From SAR324 cluster bacterium (GTDB lineage Bacteria; SAR324; NAC60-12): a stretch of 43,268 nt of DNA. Positions 15,609-25,937 of this stretch are shown piece by piece. Each line of letters opens with the position of its first letter. The first letter of the stretch is position 1. Under the pieces are notes generated by a model, which was not told the origin of the DNA, made no database searches, and saw nothing but the letters and a program-made list of their open reading frames with translations. The position numbers were made by a program, and so were the translations under genes. The stretch spans positions 1 through 43,268 of the forward strand of contig JADGAV010000042.1 of assembly GCA_015231825.1 (NCBI GenBank). The letters are read 5' to 3'.

Positions 15609-18600
15609 ATGTCCACCAACTTAAAAAACCGTCATCGCATACGCCGTTCTTTTGGTCGTATTGAAGCACCCATTCAAGTGCCCCACCTTCTTAAAATACA
15701 ATTGGATTCCTACGAGCGCTTCCTTCAAAAGAATACACCGCCAGACCAACGGATAGAAGAAGGGTTAGAGGCTGTTTTTCGTTCAGTGTTCCCGATTTCG
15801 GACTTCAGCGGTTCGTCCACGCTGGAATACGTGCACTACCGATTAGGAGAACCCAAATATTCTGTTGAAGAGTGCCGGGTAAGGGGAGTGACTTTTGCTG
15901 CCCCTTTGCGTGCTGCTTTGCGTCTGATTGTTTGGGAAAAAGACAGCGTGTCTGAAGCCAAGCACATTCATGATATTAAGGAACAGGACATTTATTTGGG
16001 AGAAATTCCCCTGATGACACCAACCGGTTCCTTCATCATCAATGGAACGGAACGGGTCATTGTCAGTCAAATGCACAAAAGCCCCGGACTGTTTTTTTCC
16101 CTGGACAAAACCAAGGCAAACACGGCGGGAAAAAACTTTTTCTCGGCACGTATCATACCGCAAAGGGGATCCTGGCTGGATTTCGAGTTTGATACCAAAG
16201 AAATATTGTATGTGCGGATCGACAGAAGAAGAAAATTTCCCGCAACGATTCTCCTCCGTGCACTGGGATCTACAACGGAAGAAATCCTTGCCAAATTTTA
16301 CGAAATGGAAAAAATCGATCTGAGCAGTGCACATAGCGAAGCAGATCCGGAAAAACAGTTATTTTTCAAGTATGTGGATTCGAAAGTCACAGTCAATCAG
16401 CGATCAAACTCCGAGATATTGGATCCGAAAAGCGGCGAAGTGCTGGTAAGAGCCGGCCGTAAAATCACTGAGAAACTGGTTCAACGGCTAAAAAAAGCAG
16501 AGATTGAAAAAATCCGCACCAGTAAAGATGAAATTCTGGGAAAGTACACTGCCCGAGACGTCATCGGCAGCGATGGTGAAGTGATTGTTCCCTGCAACAG
16601 TCTGATTGACAATGAGACCCTGGAAACCTTATTTGAACACAAAGTCGATGTTCTCGAAGTTCTCCATATTGGGGACAAAACCATCAGCACCTGTCTGCGG
16701 GATACACTGGCGATTGACCGCATCGCTTCCCCGGAAGCTGCATTGATAGAGTTGTACAAAAAGCTAAAACCCGGAGATCCTCCTACCCTGGATGCGGCAA
16801 ATGCCTTATTGACGAACTTCTTTTTCAATAAAGGGCGATACAATCTCTCAAAAGTCGGTCGGCTTAAATTGAACAAGAAATTGAATGTGGATTATTCCCT
16901 GGACCAATCCGTGCTGACCCATGAAGATATTTTCGGAGCCGTTAAGTATTTGCTATTTTTAAAAGAAGGACACGGCACTGTGGACGATATCGATCATTTG
17001 GGCAATCGCCGAATACGCAGCGTCGGGGAATTGCTGGAGAACCAATTCCGCATCGGTCTGGTTCACATGGAACGGGCCATCAAAGAGAGAATGAGTTTGC
17101 AGGATACGGAATCCATGATGCTCCACGACATCGTCAATGCGAAGCCTGTGGCTGCAGCCATTCACGAGTTTTTCAGCAGCAGTCAGCTTTCCCAGTTTAT
17201 GGACCAAACCAATCCGCTTTCTGAAATCACCCACAAACGCCGTTTGAGTGCACTGGGACCGGGAGGATTAACCCGGGAACGGGCGGGATTTGATGTGAGA
17301 GATGTGCATTCTTCCCATTACGGGAGAATCTGCCCCATTGAAACACCGGAAGGTCCGAATATCGGATTGATCGCTTCTCTTGCCACTCATGGTTTGGTCA
17401 ACAATTTTGGTTTTATCGAAACTCCTTATCAAATTGTCAAAGAGGGTGTTGTGACTCAAGAAGTCGAATTCCTTTCTGCCATTGAAGAAGATTCGGTCAA
17501 TATTGCCCAAGCCAATGCAAAGCTGGATAAAAACAACAAACTGACCGCAGAATTCGTCTCAATTCGAAAAGGCGGGGAATACGGCATGGTCCCGAAAAAT
17601 GATGTTCATTACATCGACGTGGCACCCTGCCAGCTCGTTTCAGTCGCCGCTTCTCTGATTCCATTTCTGGAGCATGATGATGCCAATCGTGCTTTGATGG
17701 GATCGAACATGCAGCGCCAAGGGGTGCCGCTCATTCGCTCAGAAGCACCTCTCGTTGGGACTGGAGTAGAGTTTCAAACCGCACTGGATTCCGGTGCCTG
17801 TGTCGTGGCGAAACGGCCGGGAGTCGTTGACAGTATTGATGCGGGACGCATTGTAATTCAGGCGGATGTTGATCTGGCACGCGAAGGATCTGTTGTTCCT
17901 GCCAACGTCGATATTTATCACCTGACCAAATATCGACGTTCCAACCAGAACACCTGCATCAATCAGCGCCCTTTGCTGGCAAAAGGGGACCGGGTGGAAG
18001 CAGGTGATATCATTGCGGATGGGTCCAGCTGCGACAGTGGGGAACTGGCGCTGGGACAAAATATCCGAATCGCATTCATGCCGTGGAACGGCTACAATTT
18101 TGAAGATTCGATTTTGTGTTCAAAAAAGTTGCTGCACGAAGACCGATTCACATCAGTGCATATTGATATATTCGACATGGTGGCCCGTGACACCAAGCTG
18201 GGGAAAGAAGAAATCACCAGAGATATTCCGAATGTCAGCGAAGAAGCCCTGAAATATCTTGATGACAGCGGTATTATTCAAGTGGGAACTTATGTCAAAC
18301 CCGGATCAATACTGGTGGGCAAAGTCACTCCCAAAGGAGAAAGTCAGCTGAATCCGGAAGAAAAACTGCTCCGGGCAATCTTTGGTGAAAAAGCAGGCGA
18401 TGTCCGCGATACCTCGCTGCGTGTGAACCAGGGAGTGGAAGGGATTGTGATTGACGTTGTCGTCTTCAACCGGGGGGGTGTGGAGCGAGATCAAAGAACG
18501 CTCGAAATTGAACAGGAACTTCTGCAGAAATACAGCAAAGACCATCAGGATGAATTGAGAATTGTCCGCCGAAATCTGATCAAAATGGCAGGCCCCCTGA

Positions 18601-19781
18601 CCATCGGAAGAAAACTGACCCATGATATCGTCTCAGAATCCGGAGAGGCCATTTTGACAAAAGGAACATTGCTCACGGAAGAAAGTTTGGAACTGATTCC
18701 TTTGAAAGGTTGGAGCACTGTCGGCGTGGATAATGAGGAAGACAATCATCAGTTGGAAATTCTTGTCCGCAACGCCTCCTCCCAGATGTATTTGTTGGAC
18801 AATATTTTTCAGGACAAATGCGAAAAAGTGTCCAAAGGCGATGAATTGCCTCCGGGTGTGATACGCATGGTCAAGGTATACCTGGCCACCAAGCGGAAAC
18901 TGGCTGTTGGAGATAAAATGGCTGGAAGGCATGGAAACAAAGGGGTTGTTTCCAAAATTCAACCTGTTGAAAACATGCCTTATATGGAGGACGGAACGCC
19001 GATTGATATTGTCCTGAATCCCTTGGGGGTTCCATCCCGCATGAATGTCGGTCAGGTCCTGGAAACTCACTTGGGATGGGCCGCGCGGGAACTGGGCAGC
19101 AAAATCCAAAAATTTGTTGAAGAAAACCATCCTGTCAATCAAATCAAAAAGTTCTTCCAAAAGATTTATGATTCTCCAGAAGTGGCGAAATTTTTCAACA
19201 GCCTCAGTGACGAAGATTTCCTCAAATTCGTCGAAAAATACAAAAAAGGCGTGCATATGGCCACTCCAGTTTTTGATGGTGCCACCGAGGATGATATTCA
19301 TACCATGATGGGTTTGGCAGATTTGCCGGAATCCGGACAAATATGGTTGTATGACGGTTTGACCGGAGAACGTTTCAGCCAAAAGGTGACTGTGGGATAT
19401 GCTTATATTCTCAAACTCCATCACCTGGTGGACGAAAAAATTCATGCACGATCCATTGGACCCTATTCGCTGGTCACTCAGCAACCTCTGGGCGGAAAAG
19501 CCCAATTTGGAGGGCAGCGTTTCGGAGAAATGGAAGTCTGGGCTCTCGAAGCCTATGGTGCCGCCTACACCCTGCAGGAACTCCTGACGGTCAAATCGGA
19601 TGATGTCCAGGGCCGCAATCGGATGTATGAAACGATTGTGAAAGGAATTCAAAACTTAGAAACAGGAATTCCTGAATCCTTTAAGGTTTTGATCAGCGAA
19701 CTCAAAAGCCTGTGCCTGAATATTGTTTTGCTGCAGGATGCAGAATCGGCTGATTCTGAGGAAGAATACGAACAAGTTTAA
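15609..19781 (+). CDS. rpoB: DNA-directed RNA polymerase subunit beta
   Basis: Catalytic-core subunit of RNA polymerase, about 1390 aa, near the proteobacterial norm. I set the start at ATG 15609 (MSTNLKNRHRIRRSFGRI) because GGAAG precedes it; a longer reading from 15576 adds 11 residues. Landmarks: the rifampicin-binding region near residues 520-560 (SSQLSQFMDQTNPLSEITHK and then RRLSALGPGGLTRE) has the common drug-sensitive residues. Further landmarks are PIETPEGPNIGLI, NGYNFEDSI, KMAGRHGNKGVVS and GGKAQFGGQRFGEMEVWALE. It is separated by 69 bases from rpoC, with which it is certainly co-transcribed. Normal in sequence. Confidence 0.99.
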   Translation: MSTNLKNRHRIRRSFGRIEAPIQVPHLLKIQLDSYERFLQKNTPPDQRIEEGLEAVFRSVFPISDFSGSSTLEYVHYRLGEPKYSVEECRVRGVTFAAPLRAALRLIVWEKDSVSEAKHIHDIKEQDIYLGEIPLMTPTGSFIINGTERVIVSQMHKSPGLFFSLDKTKANTAGKNFFSARIIPQRGSWLDFEFDTKEILYVRIDRRRKFPATILLRALGSTTEEILAKFYEMEKIDLSSAHSEADPEKQLFFKYVDSKVTVNQRSNSEILDPKSGEVLVRAGRKITEKLVQRLKKAEIEKIRTSKDEILGKYTARDVIGSDGEVIVPCNSLIDNETLETLFEHKVDVLEVLHIGDKTISTCLRDTLAIDRIASPEAALIELYKKLKPGDPPTLDAANALLTNFFFNKGRYNLSKVGRLKLNKKLNVDYSLDQSVLTHEDIFGAVKYLLFLKEGHGTVDDIDHLGNRRIRSVGELLENQFRIGLVHMERAIKERMSLQDTESMMLHDIVNAKPVAAAIHEFFSSSQLSQFMDQTNPLSEITHKRRLSALGPGGLTRERAGFDVRDVHSSHYGRICPIETPEGPNIGLIASLATHGLVNNFGFIETPYQIVKEGVVTQEVEFLSAIEEDSVNIAQANAKLDKNNKLTAEFVSIRKGGEYGMVPKNDVHYIDVAPCQLVSVAASLIPFLEHDDANRALMGSNMQRQGVPLIRSEAPLVGTGVEFQTALDSGACVVAKRPGVVDSIDAGRIVIQADVDLAREGSVVPANVDIYHLTKYRRSNQNTCINQRPLLAKGDRVEAGDIIADGSSCDSGELALGQNIRIAFMPWNGYNFEDSILCSKKLLHEDRFTSVHIDIFDMVARDTKLGKEEITRDIPNVSEEALKYLDDSGIIQVGTYVKPGSILVGKVTPKGESQLNPEEKLLRAIFGEKAGDVRDTSLRVNQGVEGIVIDVVVFNRGGVERDQRTLEIEQELLQKYSKDHQDELRIVRRNLIKMAGPLTIGRKLTHDIVSESGEAILTKGTLLTEESLELIPLKGWSTVGVDNEEDNHQLEILVRNASSQMYLLDNIFQDKCEKVSKGDELPPGVIRMVKVYLATKRKLAVGDKMAGRHGNKGVVSKIQPVENMPYMEDGTPIDIVLNPLGVPSRMNVGQVLETHLGWAARELGSKIQKFVEENHPVNQIKKFFQKIYDSPEVAKFFNSLSDEDFLKFVEKYKKGVHMATPVFDGATEDDIHTMMGLADLPESGQIWLYDGLTGERFSQKVTVGYAYILKLHHLVDEKIHARSIGPYSLVTQQPLGGKAQFGGQRFGEMEVWALEAYGAAYTLQELLTVKSDDVQGRNRMYETIVKGIQNLETGIPESFKVLISELKSLCLNIVLLQDAESADSEEEYEQV

Positions 19782-19850
19782 CACACAACCCTATTCATTG
19801 AGCCCATCAATCACTAATTTTTGATGCACACACTTTAACTGGAGGGCAAC

Positions 19851-22800
19851 GTGGTCTCTTTAAAAAGTTTATTTGAACTCACAACCGACCCAAAAGATTA
19901 CTCAGCGGTTCGGATCAATATCGCGACAAATGATGATGTTTTATCCTGGTCGTTTGGTGAAGTCAAAACATCTGAAACCATCAACTATCGTACTTTTAAA
20001 CCGGAACGGGACGGACTTTTCTGTGCGAAAATATTTGGCCCTATTCATGATTATGAATGCAATTGCGGAAAATATAAACGGATGAAGCACCGTGGAATTA
20101 CTTGTGAAAAATGCGGAGTTGAAGTGATTCAATCAAAAGTACGTCGCGAACGAATGGGGCACATCAAACTCGCTTCTCCGGTTTCCCATGTCTGGTTTTT
20201 GAAAGGAGTACCCAGCCGCATCGGGACCTTGCTGGACATGACCCTGCGCGATTTGGAACGCGTTCTTTACTTTGATTCTTACATCGTGTTGAATCCCGGA
20301 GATTCGGGATTGAAAGAAAAGGATCTTGTTGAAGAAGAAAACTATCCGGAAATGATGGAACAACATCCAGATCTTGAACTGGAAATGGGCGCAGAGGCGG
20401 TTCGAGTGTTGTTGAAAAGAATTGACCCAAACGAATTGAGTGAAACTCTGCACCAGGAATTGAGAGACTCGGGATCGGAAGCCCGCCGCAAGCGTATCGT
20501 CAAACGGCTGAACATCACCAATGCTTTGAAAGCTTCGGGAAATGCGCCGGAGTCGATGATCCTCGATATCCTGCCGATACTGCCTCCGGAATTGCGTCCT
20601 TTGGTTCCTTTGGAAGGAGGGCGTTTTGCCACCAGTGACCTCAATGATTTATACCGTCGCGTCATTCATCGAAACAACCGCCTCAAGCGATTGATTGAAT
20701 TGAGGGCACCCAATATTATTATTAAAAACGAAAAACGGATGTTGCAGGAATCGGTTGATGCCTTGTTTGACAACGGCCGTCGGGGACGTCCGATAATGGG
20801 AACCAATAAACGTCCTCTCAAATCACTGAGCGACATGCTCAAAGGAAAACAGGGACGCTTCCGTCAGAATCTACTAGGAAAACGAGTCGACTATTCCGGA
20901 AGAACCGTGATTGTGGTTGGGCCGGAATTGAAACTGCATCAATGCGGACTGCCAAAAAAAATGGCACTGGAGTTATTCAAACCCTTCATTTATCACAAGT
21001 TGATTGACGGCAATGAAGTACCCACCATCAAAATGGCGAAGAAGAAACTTGAAGAAGGATCTCCGGAAGTCTGGGCAATTTTGGAAGAGGTGATCATCGA
21101 CCATCCGGTAATGCTGAACCGGGCACCTACACTCCACCGCCTTGGAATCCAATCCTTTGAACCGGTTTTGATCGAAGGAAAAGCCATTCAACTCCATCCG
21201 CTGGTCTGTACTGCCTTCAATGCGGATTTTGATGGCGATCAGATGGCAGTGCATGTTCCCCTTTCAGTGGAAGCACAGTTGGAAACCAAAATTCTGATGA
21301 TGGCGACCAACAACATTTTATCGCCCGCCAACGGCAAACCGGTGATGACTCCCAACCAGGATATGGTCTTGGGACTGTACTGGATTACAAGGGAAACCAA
21401 GGGAGTTCTGGGAGAAGGAAAAATCTTCTCAAACCCGGATGAGGTGACGGTCGCCTACGAACATGGCAAAGTCGATTTACAGGCAAAAATCACTGTCAGA
21501 ATCAAAGGCGAAATGGTTGAAACCACTGTCGGCCGCGTCATTTTGTCTTTCGAAATCCCCGAGGAGGTGCCCTTTGAATTGATCAACCGCCACTTGAACA
21601 AAAAGCAGTTGGGAGATTTGGTCGATATTTCATACCGGAGAGCCGGCAGTGTCAAAACAGTTGAAATGCTGGATGCCCTGAAAAAGCTTGGATACTCCTT
21701 TGCGACCGGAGCCGGTTTTTCAATCGGGATGCATGACATGGTGATTCCGCCATTGAAAATTGTTCTGCTCAGTGAAGCCCAGAAAAAGGTTAATAAAATT
21801 AACTCGCAATATCAGGACGGATTGATCACTGACGGGGAACGCTACAACCAGGTGATCGATATTTGGGCCAGGGTTACCGAAAAAATTGCAGATGAAATGC
21901 TGACCGGTTTGACCCAGGACGTGGTCGATTCAGATGGGACCCACAAAGTGAATTCGATCTTCATGATGGCCGACTCCGGGGCCCGAGGAAGTGCTCAGCA
22001 AATGAAGCAGCTGGCGGGAATGCGTGGATTGATGGCAAAACCATCTGGAGAAATTATCGAAAATCCGATCACTGCAAATTTCCGTGAAGGATTGGATGTA
22101 CTGCAGTATTTTATCTCGACCCACGGAGCCCGCAAAGGACTGGCTGATACAGCGTTGAAAACTGCCAACTCCGGGTATCTGACGCGCCGACTGGTGGATG
22201 TCGCCCAGGATTGCGTGGTAATGGAAGAAGATTGCGGCACCTTGGACGGGATCGACATCACCGCACTGATTGAATCCGGGGAAATCATCGAACCTTTATC
22301 AGAACGTATTCTTGGAAGAATTGTCGTAGAAGACGTGATTGACCCCGATGATGAATCCCGCCTGTTGGTCAAGACCGGGGAAGAAGTAACCGAAAAAATT
22401 GTTGAAAAAATTGAACAGGCCGGAATCGAAAAAATGCGGATTCGTTCAGTTTTGACCTGTATGACGGAACGCGGTATCTGCCAAAAATGTTATGGCCGTG
22501 ATTTGGCACGCGGAAACTTGATCAATATGGGGGAAGCCATTGGCGTGATTGCTGCTCAAAGCATCGGCGAGCCCGGAACTCAGCTGACCATGCGTACCTT
22601 TCACATTGGGGGAACCGCAAGCCGGCGGGCTGAACAAAACACATGGGACGCCAAATTCAGCGGGATTTTGAAATTTAATGAACTGAAAGAGGTAAAGAAT
22701 GAACACGGTTCATGGACAGTGCTCAGCCGCCGCGGAGAAGCGGTGATCGTCGACGACAACGGTCGGGAAAAAGAAAGACACCCACTGCCTATCGGTTCAA

Positions 22801-23948
22801 CAATAAAACTGGATGAAGGATCTCGAGTCAAGCAGGGAGACCAAATCGCTGAATGGGATCCCTTCTCCGTGCCGATTCTCACTGATGTAACTGGAATCAT
22901 TCGATTCAATGATATTATTGAAGGTCAAACCGTTAAAGAACAGGTGGATGAAACCACTGGTTTGGCACGTCACGTCATACAGGAAGCCCCTGACCCCGAT
23001 ATGCACCCTCAAGTCTCTCTCCGGGACAGTGGTGGTCGAGCGATCAAAAACATGAGCGGAGGCCCGGCGGTATTCTCTCTTCCTGTAAAAGCGGAGCTGG
23101 TGGTCGAAGATGGCCAGGAAGTGCATGCCGGTGACATTCTCGCAAAAATTCCCAGGGAATTGGCAAAAAACAAGGATATCACAGGAGGTTTACCTCGGGT
23201 GGCCGAATTGTTTGAAGCACGAATCCCAAAAGATCAGGCGATCATCAGCGAAATCGACGGCATTGTCAGTTTCGGGAAAGATGTCAAGAAAAAGCAAAAA
23301 ATTATCATCCAACCGGAAGATGAAAAAGGTGATTCCAAAGAATATTTAATTCCTCGCGGAAAACACATCACCGTTCACGAAGGAGAATATGTTCGTGCCG
23401 GGGACCCGTTGATTGATGGATCTCCCAACCCTCACGATATTCTCGCGGTTAAAGGAATCAAGGAATTGCAGAAATATCTCGTCGACGAAGTCCAGGAAGT
23501 TTACCGCCTCCAGGGAGTCGGCATCAACGACAAACACATCGAAGTGATTGTCCGGCAGATGCTGAAAATGGTATTCATTCAAGACTCCGGTGATTCGATT
23601 TTTCTCGTCGGTGCCGTGGTTTCAAGAATGAGATTCAACCAGGTCAATCAGGAACTTATCGAAAAAGGTTTAAATCCTGCCCGTTCCCGGCCTGTTTTGT
23701 TGGGAATCACCAAAGCTGCTTTGAGCACAGACTCTTTTATTTCAGCAGCATCCTTTCAGGAGACAACCAAAGTTCTGACCGACACCGCGTTGGGTGGAAA
23801 ATATGACACCTTCCGCGGATTGAAGGAAAATGTCATTCTCGGACGCCTGGTTCCCGCGGGAACCGGATACGTTTCTTTTAAAAACGTGTCCTATGATCCT
23901 ATTGAAAGCAGTCCTGAGCCAGCGGTTGTGGCAGAATCTTCCTCCTAG
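19851..23948 (+). CDS. rpoC: DNA-directed RNA polymerase subunit beta'
   Basis: The active-site subunit of RNA polymerase, 1365 aa. It begins at GTG (19851) with GGAGG seven bases upstream. N-terminal zinc site: Cys 70, 72, 85, 88 (CNCGKY, CEKC), the same numbering as in E. coli. The active-site Mg motif NADFDGDQMA has Asp at 459, 461 and 463. A second zinc site is formed by Cys 795, 870, 877 and 880 (EEDCGT, LTCMTERGICQKC). QSIGEPGTQLTMRTFH marks the bridge/trigger loop region. The C-terminal tail is acidic and Ser-rich. It follows rpoB and is followed by a hairpin at 23959-23990. Confidence 0.99.
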   Translation: MVSLKSLFELTTDPKDYSAVRINIATNDDVLSWSFGEVKTSETINYRTFKPERDGLFCAKIFGPIHDYECNCGKYKRMKHRGITCEKCGVEVIQSKVRRERMGHIKLASPVSHVWFLKGVPSRIGTLLDMTLRDLERVLYFDSYIVLNPGDSGLKEKDLVEEENYPEMMEQHPDLELEMGAEAVRVLLKRIDPNELSETLHQELRDSGSEARRKRIVKRLNITNALKASGNAPESMILDILPILPPELRPLVPLEGGRFATSDLNDLYRRVIHRNNRLKRLIELRAPNIIIKNEKRMLQESVDALFDNGRRGRPIMGTNKRPLKSLSDMLKGKQGRFRQNLLGKRVDYSGRTVIVVGPELKLHQCGLPKKMALELFKPFIYHKLIDGNEVPTIKMAKKKLEEGSPEVWAILEEVIIDHPVMLNRAPTLHRLGIQSFEPVLIEGKAIQLHPLVCTAFNADFDGDQMAVHVPLSVEAQLETKILMMATNNILSPANGKPVMTPNQDMVLGLYWITRETKGVLGEGKIFSNPDEVTVAYEHGKVDLQAKITVRIKGEMVETTVGRVILSFEIPEEVPFELINRHLNKKQLGDLVDISYRRAGSVKTVEMLDALKKLGYSFATGAGFSIGMHDMVIPPLKIVLLSEAQKKVNKINSQYQDGLITDGERYNQVIDIWARVTEKIADEMLTGLTQDVVDSDGTHKVNSIFMMADSGARGSAQQMKQLAGMRGLMAKPSGEIIENPITANFREGLDVLQYFISTHGARKGLADTALKTANSGYLTRRLVDVAQDCVVMEEDCGTLDGIDITALIESGEIIEPLSERILGRIVVEDVIDPDDESRLLVKTGEEVTEKIVEKIEQAGIEKMRIRSVLTCMTERGICQKCYGRDLARGNLINMGEAIGVIAAQSIGEPGTQLTMRTFHIGGTASRRAEQNTWDAKFSGILKFNELKEVKNEHGSWTVLSRRGEAVIVDDNGREKERHPLPIGSTIKLDEGSRVKQGDQIAEWDPFSVPILTDVTGIIRFNDIIEGQTVKEQVDETTGLARHVIQEAPDPDMHPQVSLRDSGGRAIKNMSGGPAVFSLPVKAELVVEDGQEVHAGDILAKIPRELAKNKDITGGLPRVAELFEARIPKDQAIISEIDGIVSFGKDVKKKQKIIIQPEDEKGDSKEYLIPRGKHITVHEGEYVRAGDPLIDGSPNPHDILAVKGIKELQKYLVDEVQEVYRLQGVGINDKHIEVIVRQMLKMVFIQDSGDSIFLVGAVVSRMRFNQVNQELIEKGLNPARSRPVLLGITKAALSTDSFISAASFQETTKVLTDTALGGKYDTFRGLKENVILGRLVPAGTGYVSFKNVSYDPIESSPEPAVVAESSS

Positions 23949-23958
23949 TTCCTCTTCA

Positions 23959-23990
23959 TTGTCCGTTATGAAAACTCTCGTAACGGACAA
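23959..23990 (+). terminator. Hairpin after rpoC, terminator-like without T-run
   Basis: TTGTCCGTTA (23959-23968) pairs perfectly with TAACGGACAA (23981-23990) around a 12-base loop. It starts ten bases after the rpoC stop. No T-tract follows and the thioesterase start lies 13 bases on, so it may attenuate read-through or process the transcript rather than end it. A 12-codon frame (23968-24006) overlaps it and ends as ATGA on the thioesterase start. Confidence 0.5.
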
Positions 23991-24002
23991 ACCAATTCCC
24001 TT

Positions 24003-24440
24003 ATGAAAACTCCTAGCGCCTGCAATTTTGAATCAGAGTTTTTGGTTCGGGATTACGAGGTGGACATGTTTGGAGTCGTCAATCACGCGGTCTACCTGCA
24101 TTATCTGGAACACACCCGGCACGAATTTTTAAAATCACTCGGAACTGATGCGGCAAAAATGCAGCAGGAGGGATACAATCTGGTCGTGACGCATCTTGAA
24201 ATAGACTATAAACTTCCTCTAAGAAGCGGCGATCATTTTACTTCCCGCCTTGCAGTATCAGCGGTGACACGCGTGCGCTTTGTCTTCTTCCAGGCACTTT
24301 ATAATGAATCCCTGACTTTAACGACTTCGGCAAAAATAGAAGGAACCTCCATTCTCCCAAATGGTCGTCCCGGAATTCCAGCGGAATTCCGGGACGCATT
24401 ATTGGATTGTATTGCCGAGCAAAAAGCAATTGCATCATAA
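24003..24440 (+). CDS. Acyl-CoA thioesterase, YbgC/FadM-type 4HBT (hotdog) fold
   Basis: A 145-aa cytosolic protein that probably hydrolyses acyl-CoA thioesters. The motif DYEVDMFGVVNHAVYLHYLE near residue 16-35 matches the 4-hydroxybenzoyl-CoA thioesterase family, with the catalytic Asp in the D-x-x-G-x-V-x-(H/N)-x-x-Y pattern. A second landmark is YKLPLRSGDHF. The start has no strong ribosome-binding site; the short frame upstream may couple its translation. It lies downstream of rpoC and converges with the DUF2851 gene, whose end is 48 bases away. The substrate is unknown. Confidence 0.85.
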   Translation: MKTPSACNFESEFLVRDYEVDMFGVVNHAVYLHYLEHTRHEFLKSLGTDAAKMQQEGYNLVVTHLEIDYKLPLRSGDHFTSRLAVSAVTRVRFVFFQALYNESLTLTTSAKIEGTSILPNGRPGIPAEFRDALLDCIAEQKAIAS

Positions 24441-24488
24441 TTTTTTCGTTTTGATGCTTTCTTGCTCCGACGGGCCTTCTATATTATA

Positions 24489-25937
24489 TCAAGAATTCAT
24501 TTCTCTTTGGAATTGCCTCAAAAAACGGATGAGCTGGCAGTCGCTGCATCCTTGATCGAAGCTTTGGCAAAAATCCTGATGGATTTGAATCAAACCCTGC
24601 TGAACCCGAAGAGTTCTCGGGCGCAGTTCCGCGGAAGGAAAAGTGAGCAGCCTTTTTTCCATGAAACTTGTGCGAAAGTTACGCGGTTCCGCAGGAAAGA
24701 CAATGAAGATCCGATATAAAAGTCTTTCCAGATCCGTCCAGTTTTCAAAACGGGCATAGGCCAGAAAAAAAGGGATGATGGCATTGGCCCAAATGATTAC
24801 CTGCCGGTCCTTGCCGATCAATTGAGAAGAAACACCGCTTTGAGTAGAAGACCAGCCAAAATGGGATTGCCAGATTTCCCATTCTGGAGTGGCAAACAGT
24901 TCCTGAGTTCGCTGCAGAGCGAGTTTTTTTAAGTTTTTTTCAGTTGCTGCTGATTCGAGTTCTTTCAAAACTTTTAACCACCCTTTCAGTATCCCTTGAG
25001 AATTCATGTGATAGATGTGGTGATACATCCCAACCAATCGGCGTTCAGGTGAATTCTGGGGACGGGTCGGATGGTTGAATTTATTCGCGAGGGTTTTCTG
25101 CAGAGACAGACTGCTCCACTCTGCCTGCCACTGGTGGTACTCTTTACGCATCGTCGGATGAGTCAATTGATCGATTTTACTGGAAGACAAGAAACCGCAG
25201 GCGCCAAACCAGCGAGCCATAACTGCAGTCCGGGACACGCGGTAAGGTTGTTGGAGGATCGGGTTGAGAAAGGCTATCGGGAACATCTGAGCGAGTTCTT
25301 CAAAAACATGAGCGTGGGCACGAAATCCCAGCGATTTAAAAATCAGCTGAAACAGCAGCTGATCCAGTGATTCTGGCTGCCATTGTTCCAGAATTCGATC
25401 GACTTTGCGCTGCATTCTGTTTTCCGCTGCATGACCCAAGAGGCGTTTCAAAGGACCCACTCCCCATTTGGCGATCTCCAATCCGCAACGCCCCGGCAAA
25501 CGGTCGTAACGGGACAGCAAAACTTCCTCTTCCTCCATCATAGAAAGTAGATCTTGATTCAAAAGAGGACGCAATTCCAGTTCCGCAATCGCAATACCAT
25601 CATCCCGATCAATTGAATTTGAAAACTTTCGATCCAGGACGACATGCAGAACAACAGCATTATAGTCCGGGTTTTTGTGATGCTGATGGGAATACCAGGC
25701 GGAAGATTGAAGATGAACTTCTACAGCACCGTGAAACTCATTGTCACCAATTACGAGCCTGGCATCGTGGAAATCCGGTCCCGCCCCTTTATTGAGCCAT
25801 CCAGGAAAGAGAATTTTTATCGGTTCTCCCTCTGTGCTTTGCAAGCCCTTCCTGGGGAACAATTGATGGGCCCAGACTGCTTGCAGCCAACTCTCCCGGT
25901 GCTGTACGATTTCCTGGATGTGAGCGGATTTGGTCAT
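24489..25937 (-). CDS. DUF2851 family protein
   Basis: A 482-aa soluble protein. The N-terminal region has the family's signature: KILFPGWLNKGAGPDFHDA, then FHGAVEVHLQSSAWYSHQHH, followed by NPDYNAVVLHVVLDRK. These acidic and histidine-rich residues resemble those of a nuclease- or carbohydrate-related beta-rich fold, but the family has no established biochemical role that I know. The C-terminal half is helical and ends with QGCSDCQLIRFLRQF, a CxxC pair. Near-full length for the family. It is a single gene with no operon partner on its strand. Confidence 0.85.
   Translation of the reverse strand: MTKSAHIQEIVQHRESWLQAVWAHQLFPRKGLQSTEGEPIKILFPGWLNKGAGPDFHDARLVIGDNEFHGAVEVHLQSSAWYSHQHHKNPDYNAVVLHVVLDRKFSNSIDRDDGIAIAELELRPLLNQDLLSMMEEEEVLLSRYDRLPGRCGLEIAKWGVGPLKRLLGHAAENRMQRKVDRILEQWQPESLDQLLFQLIFKSLGFRAHAHVFEELAQMFPIAFLNPILQQPYRVSRTAVMARWFGACGFLSSSKIDQLTHPTMRKEYHQWQAEWSSLSLQKTLANKFNHPTRPQNSPERRLVGMYHHIYHMNSQGILKGWLKVLKELESAATEKNLKKLALQRTQELFATPEWEIWQSHFGWSSTQSGVSSQLIGKDRQVIIWANAIIPFFLAYARFENWTDLERLLYRIFIVFPAEPRNFRTSFMEKRLLTFPSAELRPRTLRVQQGLIQIHQDFCQSFDQGCSDCQLIRFLRQFQREMNS

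Noticed and set aside
16671..16680. Further GGGGACA repeat copy in rpoB
   Set aside because: Only the seven-base core matches, in conserved coding sequence without the AATA extension; a coincidence.
18633..19652. Long minus-strand open frame (339 codons) inside rpoB
   Set aside because: It lies wholly antisense to conserved rpoB sequence, and its openness is explained by the codon constraints of the opposite strand. The residues do not match a family and no ribosome-binding site is present.
24400..24500. Shared terminator between the thioesterase and DUF2851 genes
   Set aside because: T-rich sequence is present but I could find no convincing stem.
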